Source: Sulfolobales archaeon HS-7 (lineage in GTDB: Archaea; Thermoproteota; Thermoprotei_A; Sulfolobales; Sulfolobaceae). From it: 64,000 nt of DNA. The notes under the pieces were generated by a model, which was given only the letters and a program-made list of their open reading frames with translations, searched no databases and was not told the DNA's origin. This document shows positions 8,891 through 18,531 of this stretch, piece after piece (the stretch's first letter is position 1; each line of letters begins with the position of its first letter). Location of the stretch: NCBI GenBank assembly GCA_019704295.1, contig AP024596.1, forward strand, positions 1 through 64,000. The letters run 5' to 3'. The position numbers and the translations under genes were made by a program.

Positions 8891-9210
8891 CTATCATTCC
8901 TGGCTATTGACTCCTTTAAGCTTGAGATTAGACTGTCCATTCTCTCCTTCATTTCGGGCGGGAGGGGCTTTTTCGGCTTTAAATTATCCAACGCTCCTAT
9001 CGCCTTTTCCACCTCATCCTTGAACTTACCCTTGGTAAACACCAACTTATAAGCACTGACGATGTGCCTCTTCGCTTCATTCCAAACCTTTACGTCATCC
9101 TCGGTGTAAAATCCCTCTTTAACCAAGTATGTGGTGATATCCGTATTCACTAATGGAAGGAGTAGGTCGTAGGCTTTCCACAGACTTTTTACAGCGTTCT
9201 CCATATCCAT
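8887..9210 (-). CDS. Small soluble helical protein, unknown function
   Basis: This 107-residue, highly charged, mostly helical protein has no membrane segment and no recognised motif. ATG codons at 9210 and 9204 are both possible; a TATA-like attatatct about 25-28 nt upstream would suit either. It is coupled by a 4-nt overlap to the downstream membrane protein gene, so the two probably act together. Confidence 0.65.
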   Translation of the reverse strand: MDMENAVKSLWKAYDLLLPLVNTDITTYLVKEGFYTEDDVKVWNEAKRHIVSAYKLVFTKGKFKDEVEKAIGALDNLKPKKPLPPEMKERMDSLISSLKESIARNDS

Positions 9211-9239
9211 TACTCACATTTTAGATATAATAATTTGAC

Positions 9240-9983
9240 TCAGGCTGATATGAGTTCTCCTGCAATCCTCTTGCTGGGGTTTACGACTTCCACGTTAGGG
9301 AACATCTTGCTTACAGCTGTTACCCTCTTCTCCAGATCGCTGGAGTGAACTATAACGATTATCTTCGAGTTCTTAGCTAATTCCGCTACTATTAGCATGG
9401 AGTACAACGCGTCAGAGGGATCGTTGACGTCTATTATTATCATCCTGGCCTTATCCACGTGAAACCTCCTCATTTCCTCCTCTGAAAGGAGATTTGCGGT
9501 GTAGACCCTGAATCCGTCACTGTTTAGCTTTTCAGCCATTACCGTATCTGAAACCAACATTACGTACTTCTCCTTTTTAGACTTCAGCTGTTCAGCCATA
9601 TTGACGTTTACGTTACCCGAACCTATCAGAAGAATATTTCCCTTGATCATTTCCTCTTCGAACATGGCCAACCTGTTTGACAAGCTAATTATTCTCCTAC
9701 TCGCTACGTCACCAGAGATGCTCGTCAGTGCAGTGAGGAAGGCTCCCATTCCTAAGACTATAAGCGATATTACAAATATCTTGGCAATAGGGGTTGTGGG
9801 AACTATATCTCCATATCCTACGGTGGAGAGGGTAATTATAGTGAAGTAGAGGGCGTTAATTAAATTCATCTTCTCGTTAAAATTATGACCGAGATCCCCT
9901 AGGATTAACGAACCCACAAATCCGAAAATAACTACGGAAAAGAGCAGTAATAGAGAAGCTATAGATCTGTAAGAGAGTATCAT
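9240..9983 (-). CDS. Potassium channel with RCK/TrkA-N domain
   Basis: Two membrane helices flank a pore loop with the K+ selectivity filter TVGYGD (about residues 58-63). A cytoplasmic Rossmann-type RCK domain follows, with the nucleotide-binding turn GSGNVN near residue 117. The total of 247 residues fits a minimal MthK-like channel subunit lacking an RCK-C domain. It would assemble as a tetramer and gate K+ flow according to a ligand bound by RCK. It stands between stress and envelope genes on the same strand. Confidence 0.88.
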   Translation of the reverse strand: MILSYRSIASLLLLFSVVIFGFVGSLILGDLGHNFNEKMNLINALYFTIITLSTVGYGDIVPTTPIAKIFVISLIVLGMGAFLTALTSISGDVASRRIISLSNRLAMFEEEMIKGNILLIGSGNVNVNMAEQLKSKKEKYVMLVSDTVMAEKLNSDGFRVYTANLLSEEEMRRFHVDKARMIIIDVNDPSDALYSMLIVAELAKNSKIIVIVHSSDLEKRVTAVSKMFPNVEVVNPSKRIAGELISA

Positions 9984-10013
9984 AGAAAAGAGTTTTCGGT
10001 AATGTATAAGAAG

Positions 10014-10439
10014 TTACCTTACTACAAGTACGGGGACTTTTGACTCGCTAACTATCCTTGATGAAACGCTACCTAGGAATAGCTTTTTCCAGGTTGATAG
10101 ACCCCTCGTACCTGTCACTATGAGGTCAGCTTTTACCCTCTCAGCATACTCTAAAATAGCGTTAGCTGGATCTCCGTCTAAAACCTCTCCTGAAACACTG
10201 TGTACCTTCCCCTTAGCTAATTCAGAAGCCTGCTTCACGTCATCTTTGGCTCTCGAGAAAAGTTGATCTATAAGTTCTTGGGGGATAGGGCTTTGTCCCA
10301 TCCCTATTATTGTAGCTGTGTCAACGGCTTCCACTATATAGAGGTCTGCATCAAACTTTGAAGCTATTTCGACAGCTACCTCCAGGGCTTTCTTCGAATG
10401 AGATGAACCGTCATATCCGACTAAAACTTTTTTGAACAT
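10014..10439 (-). CDS. Universal stress protein (UspA family)
   Basis: The product begins MFKKVLVGYDGSSHSKKAL and ends with the family signature TGTRGLSTWKKLFLGSVSSR and VPVLVV. These match the ATP-binding G-x2-G-x9-G(S/T) region of UspA proteins. The length (141 residues) is normal for one domain. ATG at 10439 is preferred over ATG at 10445 because the TATA box ctttataaa (10461-10469) lies about 26 nt upstream. Such proteins are stress-linked nucleotide binders, and the adjacent K+ channel suggests an ion-homeostasis context. Confidence 0.88.
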   Translation of the reverse strand: MFKKVLVGYDGSSHSKKALEVAVEIASKFDADLYIVEAVDTATIIGMGQSPIPQELIDQLFSRAKDDVKQASELAKGKVHSVSGEVLDGDPANAILEYAERVKADLIVTGTRGLSTWKKLFLGSVSSRIVSESKVPVLVVR

Positions 10440-10513
10440 AACCATGTTTGAAAAATACGATTTATAAAGTTGAAGTAGATGAGAACGGTGATAAATTACT
10501 TTAACAAAGTTTA

Positions 10514-11485
10514 CTACTCTCCATACTTTAGCCTGTCAAGGAGCTTTATTCTCTTAGCTGAGTGAGGATGGTCGCTTAATATATCATCATACCAATGAAC
10601 TTTCATGTTTCTCCACTTCTCTATTAATTCCCTAGCGTCGTATTCGAATTGATCTTCCTCTGGGACAGGTGAGGCAAAATAAAGCATCTTCATCATCGAA
10701 TTTTGCTTTTTGGCAGCAATTGCCGATCTCTGGTTCATTGAAAGTTCTAATTTGGCTAAAGCGGTTTGCAGGTTTTCCGCGCCTCCTGGAACGGTCATGG
10801 CAGAATGGGCGTCTGCATAAGCCTCTCTCATCCTGTTTATTCCGAGAACTAGGAAGTTGAACAGAAAACTCACTACTAATAAGGCAATTCCGACCAAGAA
10901 CATGTACCCTCCGCTGTTATTTCTCCCTCCTCCTCCGCCAAACATTCCTCCCCAGAATAGGGAGTAACCTAGCCAGTAGATTACAGCTGGTAGAAGTCCT
11001 ATTGCCATAAGGAGTTCCACATCATGGTGTTTAAGGTGCCCTAATTCGTGTCCCAACACTGCCTTTATCTCCTCTGGTTTAAGGATCCTTAACAGAGGTA
11101 AGGTTATTGCGACCCTTTTACCCGCTATTGGACTACCGTAAGCGAACGCATTCGGAAAATTCACATTAGCTATGTAGACTTTTGGAGGAGACATATTGTT
11201 GTAAGAAGCCACTTCACTCACCAGGTTCACAAGCCACCCGTAATTCGGATCGTCAGGGGTAACTTCATGCGCCCTATACATAGCATTTATCATATATGGG
11301 CCGAAAAGCCATTGCACTATATTCAATATGAAAACGAGGATAAGTATACCGGTGATTACGAAGGGACCTATTGAAACACCGAAGAAGTACGTAGCTACAG
11401 CTAAGGCTAATGCAGCAGCTAATGCGATAGTTACTAGACTAAGCAACGCCATAGACAGCTTTAATTTAAGAATGGTGAGATTCAT
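10514..11485 (-). CDS. htpX: Zinc metalloprotease HtpX (M48)
   Basis: The membrane protease has N-terminal hydrophobic helices, the zinc motif HELGH (in AVLGHELGHLKHHD), a further helix pair, and the third ligand region MREAYADAHSA. HtpX-type enzymes degrade damaged membrane proteins. The ATG at 11485 (323 residues) is preferred over an in-frame ATG at 11557, because the longer form would run into the promoter and start of the divergent gene and has a poor N-terminus; an AT-rich TATA-like stretch lies at about 11498-11506. A Gly-rich loop (GGMFGGGGGRNNSGG) joins the later helices. Confidence 0.88.
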   Translation of the reverse strand: MNLTILKLKLSMALLSLVTIALAAALALAVATYFFGVSIGPFVITGILILVFILNIVQWLFGPYMINAMYRAHEVTPDDPNYGWLVNLVSEVASYNNMSPPKVYIANVNFPNAFAYGSPIAGKRVAITLPLLRILKPEEIKAVLGHELGHLKHHDVELLMAIGLLPAVIYWLGYSLFWGGMFGGGGGRNNSGGYMFLVGIALLVVSFLFNFLVLGINRMREAYADAHSAMTVPGGAENLQTALAKLELSMNQRSAIAAKKQNSMMKMLYFASPVPEEDQFEYDARELIEKWRNMKVHWYDDILSDHPHSAKRIKLLDRLKYGE

Positions 11486-11540
11486 AGACACCACAAAAAT
11501 ATTAAATCTCAAAGAGGTTAAAAATATTATGCAATGAACC

Positions 11541-12473
11541 TTGAGGAGAGAATTCATACCGCTCTATGGCGCCATTAACAGGGTGGCATATTTTTCAACG
11601 CTTGCGATCTTGCCAGTTTCGTTCCATTCCCCCATACTTTACTCTATGGCCTATTTACTTCAGGCGTTGGGGAGTCTTCTGGGCTTCATGGCATTTAATA
11701 CCCTTAAGAGAAAAATACTTTACATATCCGCGTTAGTCACGGCTCTAGGTGTAATTTACATTCCCTACACCTTACCTCTAGTCTCATTCGGACTTGGATT
11801 AGTAAGTCCTATTTTAGTACCCGTTGCGGTAGAGAAAGGGGTAAACAGATCCCTTTACGTAGCCTTTTCGTTGGGAATAGGTATTTCGGCCTTCTCCCTA
11901 AGCAGAATCGCCGTCATTCTTTTCGCACTGCTCGCAGGAGTTTTAGTGCTCTTTTTACCCACTCCCTCGAGGGGTACCGGAGGAATTCAGAGCATCAGGA
12001 TTACTAGAGCCGTTCTTTTCTGGATATTCGTAGATATGGGAATTGCCGGGATGTTTTCCTTAATCCTCAATCTATCTAGTTCGATCTTGGCTGGAGCGGT
12101 ATCGATATTTTACATCGTAATGGCTTTCTCTAGAACCCTTCTCAAAATTGACATGCGGGTTGTTTCAATTCTCACCGTAGGGACTTTCCCCATGCTCTTC
12201 TTAGTTAACATGTGGGAAGTAAAGGTTATCGCCCTTACGACCTTCGCGGTTTTCTACGCGCATTTCCATCCCCAACTAGCTCAAATAGCTTATAACACGT
12301 CAGGGGACCCCATTTTTAACGTAAACGCAGTTTTCACAGGTGATACTGTAAGTAACGTTCTCTTTCCGATAACGGCGGAGAACTTTGAATTTCAAACCGT
12401 CATTGCGGTAGAGTTAATATCGATAATTGGTGCGTACTTCCTGAGTAAGGCAAGGGAGCTGGAAGTTAAATGA
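11541..12473 (+). CDS. Polytopic membrane protein, MFS-like
   Basis: The 310-residue protein has about nine to ten hydrophobic segments and little else. It recalls a short major-facilitator-type transporter but no signature motif was found. The predicted start is TTG, about 20 nt downstream of a TATA-like ttaaaaatatta. The stop overlaps the ATG of the flippase-like gene (ATGA), so the pair is probably translated together. A transport role is inferred from topology. Confidence 0.6.
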   Translation: MRREFIPLYGAINRVAYFSTLAILPVSFHSPILYSMAYLLQALGSLLGFMAFNTLKRKILYISALVTALGVIYIPYTLPLVSFGLGLVSPILVPVAVEKGVNRSLYVAFSLGIGISAFSLSRIAVILFALLAGVLVLFLPTPSRGTGGIQSIRITRAVLFWIFVDMGIAGMFSLILNLSSSILAGAVSIFYIVMAFSRTLLKIDMRVVSILTVGTFPMLFLVNMWEVKVIALTTFAVFYAHFHPQLAQIAYNTSGDPIFNVNAVFTGDTVSNVLFPITAENFEFQTVIAVELISIIGAYFLSKARELEVK

Positions 12474-13957
12474 AGAAAATCGACAAGAACAGCCTGACCT
12501 TTGTAGGTATATCGAATTTCCTCCTCAGATTCTCGACTTCACCCTTATCGTTTCTATTCTCAGTTTTCGTGGCAAAAGTGCTCTCTGCTCCAATTGAGGG
12601 AAAGCTAATATTTGGAAGTTGGCAGTTAATATATGTTACCGCGACGGGTTATTTTGCAGTTTACGGAGACACGCTCTCTGTAATAACGTCTAGATACGCT
12701 GCTGAGGGGAGAAAAGTAGGTGGAATATTCTTAATAAACCTGGGGATAGGTGCTGCTGCCTCCTTAATTTACTCCGCAATCGTGCCTTTTCTAATGCATG
12801 CTAGTGGTTACTACGAACCCATCTACTTTTATTCAGGCGTGATAATGATATTTTCGTATTATGCCTGGCGGTCCGTCAACGCCATTTCAACTGGGAGAAC
12901 ACCTTTTGAGGTGGGGGTTGGTAATGCGATTTTCCAGGTGGCCAGGATAGTAGCTGGAGTGGTACTTCTCTTATTCCTCCATCAGCTAATACTAGGTGTA
13001 GTTTTGGCATACGCTATAGGTTATGCGTCTCAATCCGTTTACAACCTATTTTACGTAAAGAGTTCCCTTATACTTGATCTCAAAATAGCTTGGGAGGCAA
13101 TGCGGAAATCCGTTATATTCATCGGGGATTACAGTCAGATAATGATAGAAAACGGAGTTTCCTTATTTGCCACGTTCTTACTCACATCGATACCGAATTC
13201 CTATTTTGAATCCGCGCTAATTATAGCGAACATAGCATCATATGCAATTACCTCATATACAGGACTTGTAAATAAGTTAGTTACCGAGGGCAATCCCTCT
13301 CAGATCGTATTTCAATCTTTGAGATTATATGCGTTAACGGGAGGACTAGCTTTAGCGATAATTGGAGGAGGAGGTTACGAAATTCTCAGGTATTTAAGAC
13401 CGGATTACGTCGAGGCAGTATACGGGATGCTAATTCTCGCAGCTGCATATTACCTTAAGGGAATATTCAGGCTGTTTTACTTTAGTATAACTGTCCTCGA
13501 TGAAAAGTTAGGAGTGGGTTCCAGGGAAGAACTTAGGGGACTTACGGCTTTGACCGTAAAGAATAACCTTATGTTAACACTGCTCGGCACTGGAATTAGC
13601 TTTGGTGTAATGTACGTGATGTTCAGACTCTATCCTATCACTATGCCTAATTTCTACGCGTTATTTACCGTCACAATGAGTATAGGGATACTACTAAACG
13701 CGATAGGAACTTCACTAAATTCTAGGAATATCTTGAGGAAGAGGATATCCTTTAATTTCCCCAAAAGGGAGTTTGCCTTTTCGTTACTTTCGGCAGTTTT
13801 GGCCTCTGTAATTACCTTTTCCTTAATCAAGGAACCTAAGTTGCTTTACGTAGCCTTAAGCGTAATTACATCCGCGGTAATCTACCTTGTTTTTGTATAT
13901 CTTACCATACCTTACGTGAGGCACATTGTATCCAGAACTTTGCGACTCCTTACGTAA
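12470..13957 (+). CDS. Wzx/MATE-like flippase
   Basis: The 495-residue product has about 12-14 membrane segments in the pattern of the MOP (MATE/Wzx/MurJ) superfamily, with an N-terminal NFLLRFSTSPLSFLFSVFVA segment typical of polysaccharide exporters. Such proteins flip lipid-linked oligosaccharides for S-layer glycosylation. Neighbouring genes for a PMT-type and a GT-C-like protein fit a glycan role. It is coupled to the upstream gene by 4 nt, and its stop abuts the stop of the convergent PMT gene. The substrate is unknown. Confidence 0.65.
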   Translation: MKKIDKNSLTFVGISNFLLRFSTSPLSFLFSVFVAKVLSAPIEGKLIFGSWQLIYVTATGYFAVYGDTLSVITSRYAAEGRKVGGIFLINLGIGAAASLIYSAIVPFLMHASGYYEPIYFYSGVIMIFSYYAWRSVNAISTGRTPFEVGVGNAIFQVARIVAGVVLLLFLHQLILGVVLAYAIGYASQSVYNLFYVKSSLILDLKIAWEAMRKSVIFIGDYSQIMIENGVSLFATFLLTSIPNSYFESALIIANIASYAITSYTGLVNKLVTEGNPSQIVFQSLRLYALTGGLALAIIGGGGYEILRYLRPDYVEAVYGMLILAAAYYLKGIFRLFYFSITVLDEKLGVGSREELRGLTALTVKNNLMLTLLGTGISFGVMYVMFRLYPITMPNFYALFTVTMSIGILLNAIGTSLNSRNILRKRISFNFPKREFAFSLLSAVLASVITFSLIKEPKLLYVALSVITSAVIYLVFVYLTIPYVRHIVSRTLRLLT

Positions 13958-15133
13958 TCATTGAGTCGAAGTTTTGTCAGGTTCAGGGGTTGAGGGAGGA
14001 ATAGCATTCCGGGTTTTTACGTAACGTTGATAGAGAATTTGTGCGACTCTGAAAACTCCTGGGGCAAGTGAAGCGTCAATAACTGGGGAGAAATCGGTAA
14101 CGTAAAAGCTGAAAAGGGTGTGATTTCCGAGAACGTAAACCATCACGAAACCGAACCACTCAATCCAAGCCCATGAGAAAGTAAATAGAAGCGTTTTCTC
14201 CTTAAACAGTATGAAGAAGACGGTTAAAACTACCGCAAGAATTAGGACTACGGGATCGGTGTTGGCGAAAAAACTGTAACCTAAGTAGAAAGGATGAATA
14301 TTAAGAAACCATCCCCAGGGAGTGGATATCTGGGACGTAGCTGAAAGCGTTATGTGACCGTTTTCCGCGTCCCATGTTGCCTCATGTAATACCACGTGTT
14401 GAAACCACGAGAAGAACCCTCCGTAATACCACATTATGGGAAGGGATAACGCAAGATACGTCGCTAAAGGCAGGAGGATTCCGTAATAAACCCTCATGAC
14501 AAGGGTCTTGTATATGTCCCCAATGAACCAGAGAAAAGGAAAGATTAGCATGTAGGCTGATTCCTTTGAGGCGAAGGCAAGGCCTAGAGTTATGGCACTA
14601 ACGGTGTAATTTCCGGAGATCAGGAAGTATAGCGAAAGCATACCGAAGAATCCAACATATATTTCAAGCATTGCGATTCCGTGCATGACCCATATATTAG
14701 GATCCACTGCAATGAGGACGGTTGATAACAAACCTATAACCCATGAATACGCGTCATTCCCCGTTACTTTTTCGTAAAGTTTTTTTCCGAAAAAGTAACC
14801 TACTACGAGAAGGGCGTCTCCAAAAATCCAACTTGGGAGCCGCCATGCAAGAGGTCTGTAACCTAAGGCTAAGATAAAGAGGTCCATAAAGTACTTCCCT
14901 AGGGGTGGATGATCTGGATTTACGTAATTTGCAATTCCGTTTTCATTGGGATATCCAACGTACATATGAGGAGTAATATGGAAAATAAGTTTTAGGTAAT
15001 TATATGCTGCAGAGGGATACCACACCTCGTCAGCTATATACCCCTTTATAGGGAGGAACGTTATTACAGTGAAGTAAGTGTAGACTGCTAAGATCGCGGT
15101 TAACAGTAAATACGGCAAAAATTTATACTTCAT
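13958..15133 (-). CDS. PMT-type (GT39-like) membrane glycosyltransferase
   Basis: This multi-pass protein carries the hallmarks of dolichyl-phosphate-mannose protein mannosyltransferases: an acidic DE pair in the first external loop (ADEVWYP, residues 34-40) and DHPPLGKYF (residues 74-82). It would use a lipid-phosphate sugar donor on the outer face of the membrane. The ATG at 15133 (391 residues) is preferred over GTG 15157, because a TATA-like tatatta on the minus strand lies about 28 nt upstream of it. Its stop codon abuts that of the convergent flippase-like gene. Acceptor and sugar are unknown. Confidence 0.8.
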   Translation of the reverse strand: MKYKFLPYLLLTAILAVYTYFTVITFLPIKGYIADEVWYPSAAYNYLKLIFHITPHMYVGYPNENGIANYVNPDHPPLGKYFMDLFILALGYRPLAWRLPSWIFGDALLVVGYFFGKKLYEKVTGNDAYSWVIGLLSTVLIAVDPNIWVMHGIAMLEIYVGFFGMLSLYFLISGNYTVSAITLGLAFASKESAYMLIFPFLWFIGDIYKTLVMRVYYGILLPLATYLALSLPIMWYYGGFFSWFQHVVLHEATWDAENGHITLSATSQISTPWGWFLNIHPFYLGYSFFANTDPVVLILAVVLTVFFILFKEKTLLFTFSWAWIEWFGFVMVYVLGNHTLFSFYVTDFSPVIDASLAPGVFRVAQILYQRYVKTRNAIPPSTPEPDKTSTQ

Positions 15134-15169
15134 AACGAAGGTTAAGATTGCTTTCACATATATTATTTT

Positions 15170-15949
15170 TCATAATTCATGGACGAGTTTAGATATCTTA
15201 GATGCGAGCAAAGGAGGTTCAGGGTTTTGCCATAGATTCCTTCCTACGGTTACTCCCATAGCCCCTGCCTTCAGCGCGTCCCTTATCATGCTTAGGAAAT
15301 CCTCTTCGGTGTTAGTTTTAGGTCCGCCTCTAATTACAATCGGCGAGAAGCTAACTTTGACTACCTCAGAGAAATCGTTCCTAGTATAATCTACCTTCAG
15401 AACGTCGGCCCCGAGTTCTGACGCAAGCCTCGCCACGTATTTCAACACTTCTGTTTCCTTGACGGAGTCTGGATTTTCCTTCGTAACCATTAGCGGTTCT
15501 ACAATGAAAGGAATACCGTAATCCTCAGCCTCTCTTCTTAGATTCGATATATTTGCTATGTTAATTCCCTCTATCTCGTCCTTTCCGTAACCAATAACTA
15601 GGTAAGTGACCACAGCATCCGCTCCATACCTGATGGCGTCTTTAACTGTATATCCAGCGATATGATATCCCTCGGCGAACTCCTTATGTTTTCTCCATAC
15701 GTTGGTGGTATCAAGCCTTGCTATAAGCAAAGGGGAATTTCTGGTAAGGAAATTGTCCTTTACTAGCTTAACAGTGGGGGGAGTCATCTGCAAAGCGTCA
15801 GGATCTCCTTTTATTACCCTGCTTACGGTTTCTTGCACATTCTCTATTCCTCTCATAGGTCCCATTACGACTCCGTGGTCAAGTGCTACAATGAACGCTC
15901 GTCGTCTTGAAAAGAGTTTTCCCAATCTAATTTCCTTTCCTATCATCAT
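15170..15949 (-). CDS. DhnA/FbaB-type class I aldolase
   Basis: The 259-residue TIM-barrel protein contains FIVALDHGVVMGP at the N-terminus, a Schiff-base lysine in ADVLKVDYT, and the phosphate-binding ends VIRGGPKT and GVTVGRNLWQ. These are hallmarks of the archaeal class I fructose-bisphosphate aldolase family, which also includes ADH synthase and LacD/DeoC-like enzymes. Since Sulfolobales are known for a bifunctional FBP aldolase/phosphatase, the substrate here is open. The start overlaps the 3' end of the upstream GT-C-like gene by 23 nt, indicating co-transcription; a second ATG follows immediately. Confidence 0.8.
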   Translation of the reverse strand: MMIGKEIRLGKLFSRRRAFIVALDHGVVMGPMRGIENVQETVSRVIKGDPDALQMTPPTVKLVKDNFLTRNSPLLIARLDTTNVWRKHKEFAEGYHIAGYTVKDAIRYGADAVVTYLVIGYGKDEIEGINIANISNLRREAEDYGIPFIVEPLMVTKENPDSVKETEVLKYVARLASELGADVLKVDYTRNDFSEVVKVSFSPIVIRGGPKTNTEEDFLSMIRDALKAGAMGVTVGRNLWQNPEPPLLASKISKLVHEL

Positions 15950-17822
15950 ATCGATTAACTAACTCTAAATTATATCTTCTGTGGAGTAGCTTAGGGAAAA
16001 ACCCAGCCCTAGAAATTACGTAATAAAGAAGATTAAGCAGATAAATTAAGGCGTTCATCAAAATAGACAGCAGGTTGTATGTCGACTGAGGGAAGTAAAT
16101 GAAAAATCCGTTATTTTTTTTCATCACCGAGTATCCAGAGTAAAATCGTGAGATTACCGACTTTGCGTTAACTCCTGTTATGAGAAGACCATTTACTTCT
16201 GGTTTAACTTCAAATGACTCAGTATAGTTAGGATTTTCTAGTATGTAAACTTCTCCACTGTAGTTTCGATAGATTACGAAGTGGGTAGCGTCAAGTACTT
16301 GATCAAGTGTAGGCATGAAGGAGGAGCCCGCCTCATCAATAAACGCAGTCCTGTTTATGTATAGTACGTATTCAAGATCTAGGTTGTCTGCACAACTGTC
16401 AAATTTAGTGTAGTTGCCATCTTCAAGGGCACAGCACAATGGGGAATTCGAGGGATATATCTCAAAAGATGGAGGAAAATTGTAAAACGGATTGGGCGGT
16501 GAGCCGGGCATATAGAAAGTCCTTCCGAACAGGGTGTAATTAGTTGGATCAAATTTGAATTGGATAACGAATTCTTGAGGTATAACCATTATCGTCCCAG
16601 AGGAGTTCTTCAATTGGACATAAGCGTTTTCAAACTGCTTCGGTATATGCACATCGCTCCACGCCGAGGAAAGGTATTGTATCATTACTGCACCGGTAAC
16701 GGAAGAGAGAACTATCATTAACGTTAGCGTTGTCCAGAGTGGAATTGAAGCTCTACCGAATCCTAGTATTTCACTTAAGGCTATTGCTATCCACATCGAT
16801 ATTAAGGGTTCGTACTCATACGGGCTTACGTTCATGAAAAAAGGAAACGTATGTTCCAATACGCTGTATACGCCGAGGTAATTGGAGCCATAACCCATTA
16901 TTGCCAATACCAGAATTAGAAAGATCAGTGAAAAATACTTATTCCTGCTAAAGGCAAAATAGAGGAGAATTACGGATAAAATTAAGTATCCCCAAAAGCT
17001 AATGAGGAACAGGCTCTTAGGAATGATTGTGTAATAAAGCTGTCCAGGAAAGGCTAACGTAGGCGGACTTAAAGGTTCTAGATAAGTAAGGGATTGTATT
17101 ATTGTATAGTTTCTAAAATGTTCTGGAACGCCAGGATTTACAAACAGGGAATGGACTGCGCTTGAGTAATTTAAGATGAGGTTAATATGGGAGATAGAAA
17201 ACGTTCCTAAAGCCAAAGGGAAGCTGTACAATCCCTTTAACTTATGTACATACAATTCGACGGCTATAATGGATGCCAAAAGTGAAAGTATGTATGGTCC
17301 GTAAGCCGAACTTAAAGTAAGGGGGATTAGGGATGAGAGAACAAGACTTAAACTACCCTTAACTCTTCCCTGAAGGTATAACCCCGTGAAGAGAGGTAAA
17401 CTCCATAGGTAGAGGGTTAAAGGGGCATCATTAACGTCGTTCAGGACTGCAGGCGTTAGTAAGCAGAGGACGGTTATTAGGAGGGCCTTATCAGTAAATC
17501 GTGAGGACAGGTAAAAAAGGCCGTACGAGAAAACGTATAGGGCAAGGAAGGAAATTACGTTTGTAGAGAAGTTACCAAATACAATGTAAAACGATACTGA
17601 TAGAATTGTAATCCCTGGAGCAAACTCGTTGCCGAATGGATACGGAAATGAATAAGAGAAACCGGCGAGTTGTAAAAGAGGAGGAGGGACTTTTATGAAT
17701 TGGGGAGTAGTTGAGAAGTCGAAATGTGCAATATACGAGTTGAACAAAAGTTGGTGAAATAGAGCAAGGTCGACTACAAAGATGATAATGGGCGCTAATC
17801 TGTTTAGTAGTCTTAACTTCAC
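15927..17822 (-). CDS. Large polytopic membrane protein, GT-C-like, paralogue of first gene
   Basis: The 631-residue product has many membrane segments over the first about 400 residues, a Pro- and Asn-rich extracytoplasmic domain, and a hydrophobic segment near residues 590-615 before a basic tail. The layout, including an early loop with a PF-G motif, resembles the protein at 625-2994. A GTG start at 17822 sits about 30 nt from the TATA at 17848-17857. The 3' end overlaps the aldolase start by 23 nt. It may be a lipid-linked sugar transferase, but no catalytic motif was recognised. Confidence 0.65.
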   Translation of the reverse strand: MKLRLLNRLAPIIIFVVDLALFHQLLFNSYIAHFDFSTTPQFIKVPPPLLQLAGFSYSFPYPFGNEFAPGITILSVSFYIVFGNFSTNVISFLALYVFSYGLFYLSSRFTDKALLITVLCLLTPAVLNDVNDAPLTLYLWSLPLFTGLYLQGRVKGSLSLVLSSLIPLTLSSAYGPYILSLLASIIAVELYVHKLKGLYSFPLALGTFSISHINLILNYSSAVHSLFVNPGVPEHFRNYTIIQSLTYLEPLSPPTLAFPGQLYYTIIPKSLFLISFWGYLILSVILLYFAFSRNKYFSLIFLILVLAIMGYGSNYLGVYSVLEHTFPFFMNVSPYEYEPLISMWIAIALSEILGFGRASIPLWTTLTLMIVLSSVTGAVMIQYLSSAWSDVHIPKQFENAYVQLKNSSGTIMVIPQEFVIQFKFDPTNYTLFGRTFYMPGSPPNPFYNFPPSFEIYPSNSPLCCALEDGNYTKFDSCADNLDLEYVLYINRTAFIDEAGSSFMPTLDQVLDATHFVIYRNYSGEVYILENPNYTESFEVKPEVNGLLITGVNAKSVISRFYSGYSVMKKNNGFFIYFPQSTYNLLSILMNALIYLLNLLYYVISRAGFFPKLLHRRYNLELVNRYDDRKGN

Positions 17823-17847
17823 TGGATTTATTAACGTGAGGTTTTGC

Positions 17848-17857
17848 TAAAATATTT
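17848..17857. promoter_or_regulatory. Shared bidirectional TATA box
   Basis: The AT-rich element taaaatattt contains the self-complementary core aaatattt and lies almost midway between the divergent starts at 17822 (minus) and 17879 (plus), about 26-31 nt from each. One TATA element may therefore serve both leaderless transcripts. Confidence 0.55.
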
Positions 17858-17878
17858 GTTTGTAGTTAAATTACACAT

Positions 17879-18400
17879 ATGCAAGAGTTAAAGGCATTGA
17901 AGGAAGCAGCGGATTACTTTGTCGAGGCTATTGGAAGTTATAAGCTAATTCCTGAAATAAGAACCAACATTGTCTACGCGAGAGAGGGAGCCACTACAAC
18001 TGGAGACGTAGCCGGAATTCCAGGAAGGATTACAATCGCCTTTGGAAGAGCTTATTACTGTTTACCTCCTGCATATGGCGAATCAGATCACATGGCGCGT
18101 CTTGTTTTAAGCGTTATGCGATTCAATTCTAAAATGCGTTCCGGAATTAACGTAAGGTATAAAAAAGGTATTGAGGAGAAACTCGATGAGGTCTTCGTAT
18201 TCAACAGGGCAGAAGAAATAAGTAAAGAGGAGGGTCATACGATGAATTTTATTCCACAACTCATGATTAATAAGGTCGGGAGTATAAGAAGATACATTGT
18301 TGACCTAGGGGATTTCGGAAAGGAGCCATCACTCTTCATTTTAGGAGAGACGCCACTCGAGGTGGTTAAGAAATCACTGGAACTAATTGAATTCTTTTAA
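17879..18400 (+). CDS. thiN: ThiN-domain thiamine-phosphate synthase, stand-alone
   Basis: The 173-residue protein matches the ThiN domain: LIPEIRTNIVYARE, DVAGIPGRI, INVRYKK, FNRAEE with a following EEGHTM, and DLGDFGKEPS. ThiN joins HMP-PP and thiazole phosphate to make thiamine phosphate and is normally fused to ThiD, or to a DNA-binding domain in the ThiR repressor. Here it is alone, with neither a kinase domain nor an HTH. It may act as the free synthase. The leaderless start is backed by the shared TATA at 17848-17857. Confidence 0.85.
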   Translation: MQELKALKEAADYFVEAIGSYKLIPEIRTNIVYAREGATTTGDVAGIPGRITIAFGRAYYCLPPAYGESDHMARLVLSVMRFNSKMRSGINVRYKKGIEEKLDEVFVFNRAEEISKEEGHTMNFIPQLMINKVGSIRRYIVDLGDFGKEPSLFILGETPLEVVKKSLELIEFF

Positions 18401-18531
18401 TTTCTACTTAATTAGGGAGTAACAAGTTATTCACCAAGAGATGTAGACCAGAATTAATGATGTGAACGATGAATCACTTGGAAGGAAACGCTAACCCTTT
18501 TGGGATGGAGAGGAGGTCAGACTTAAGCATT

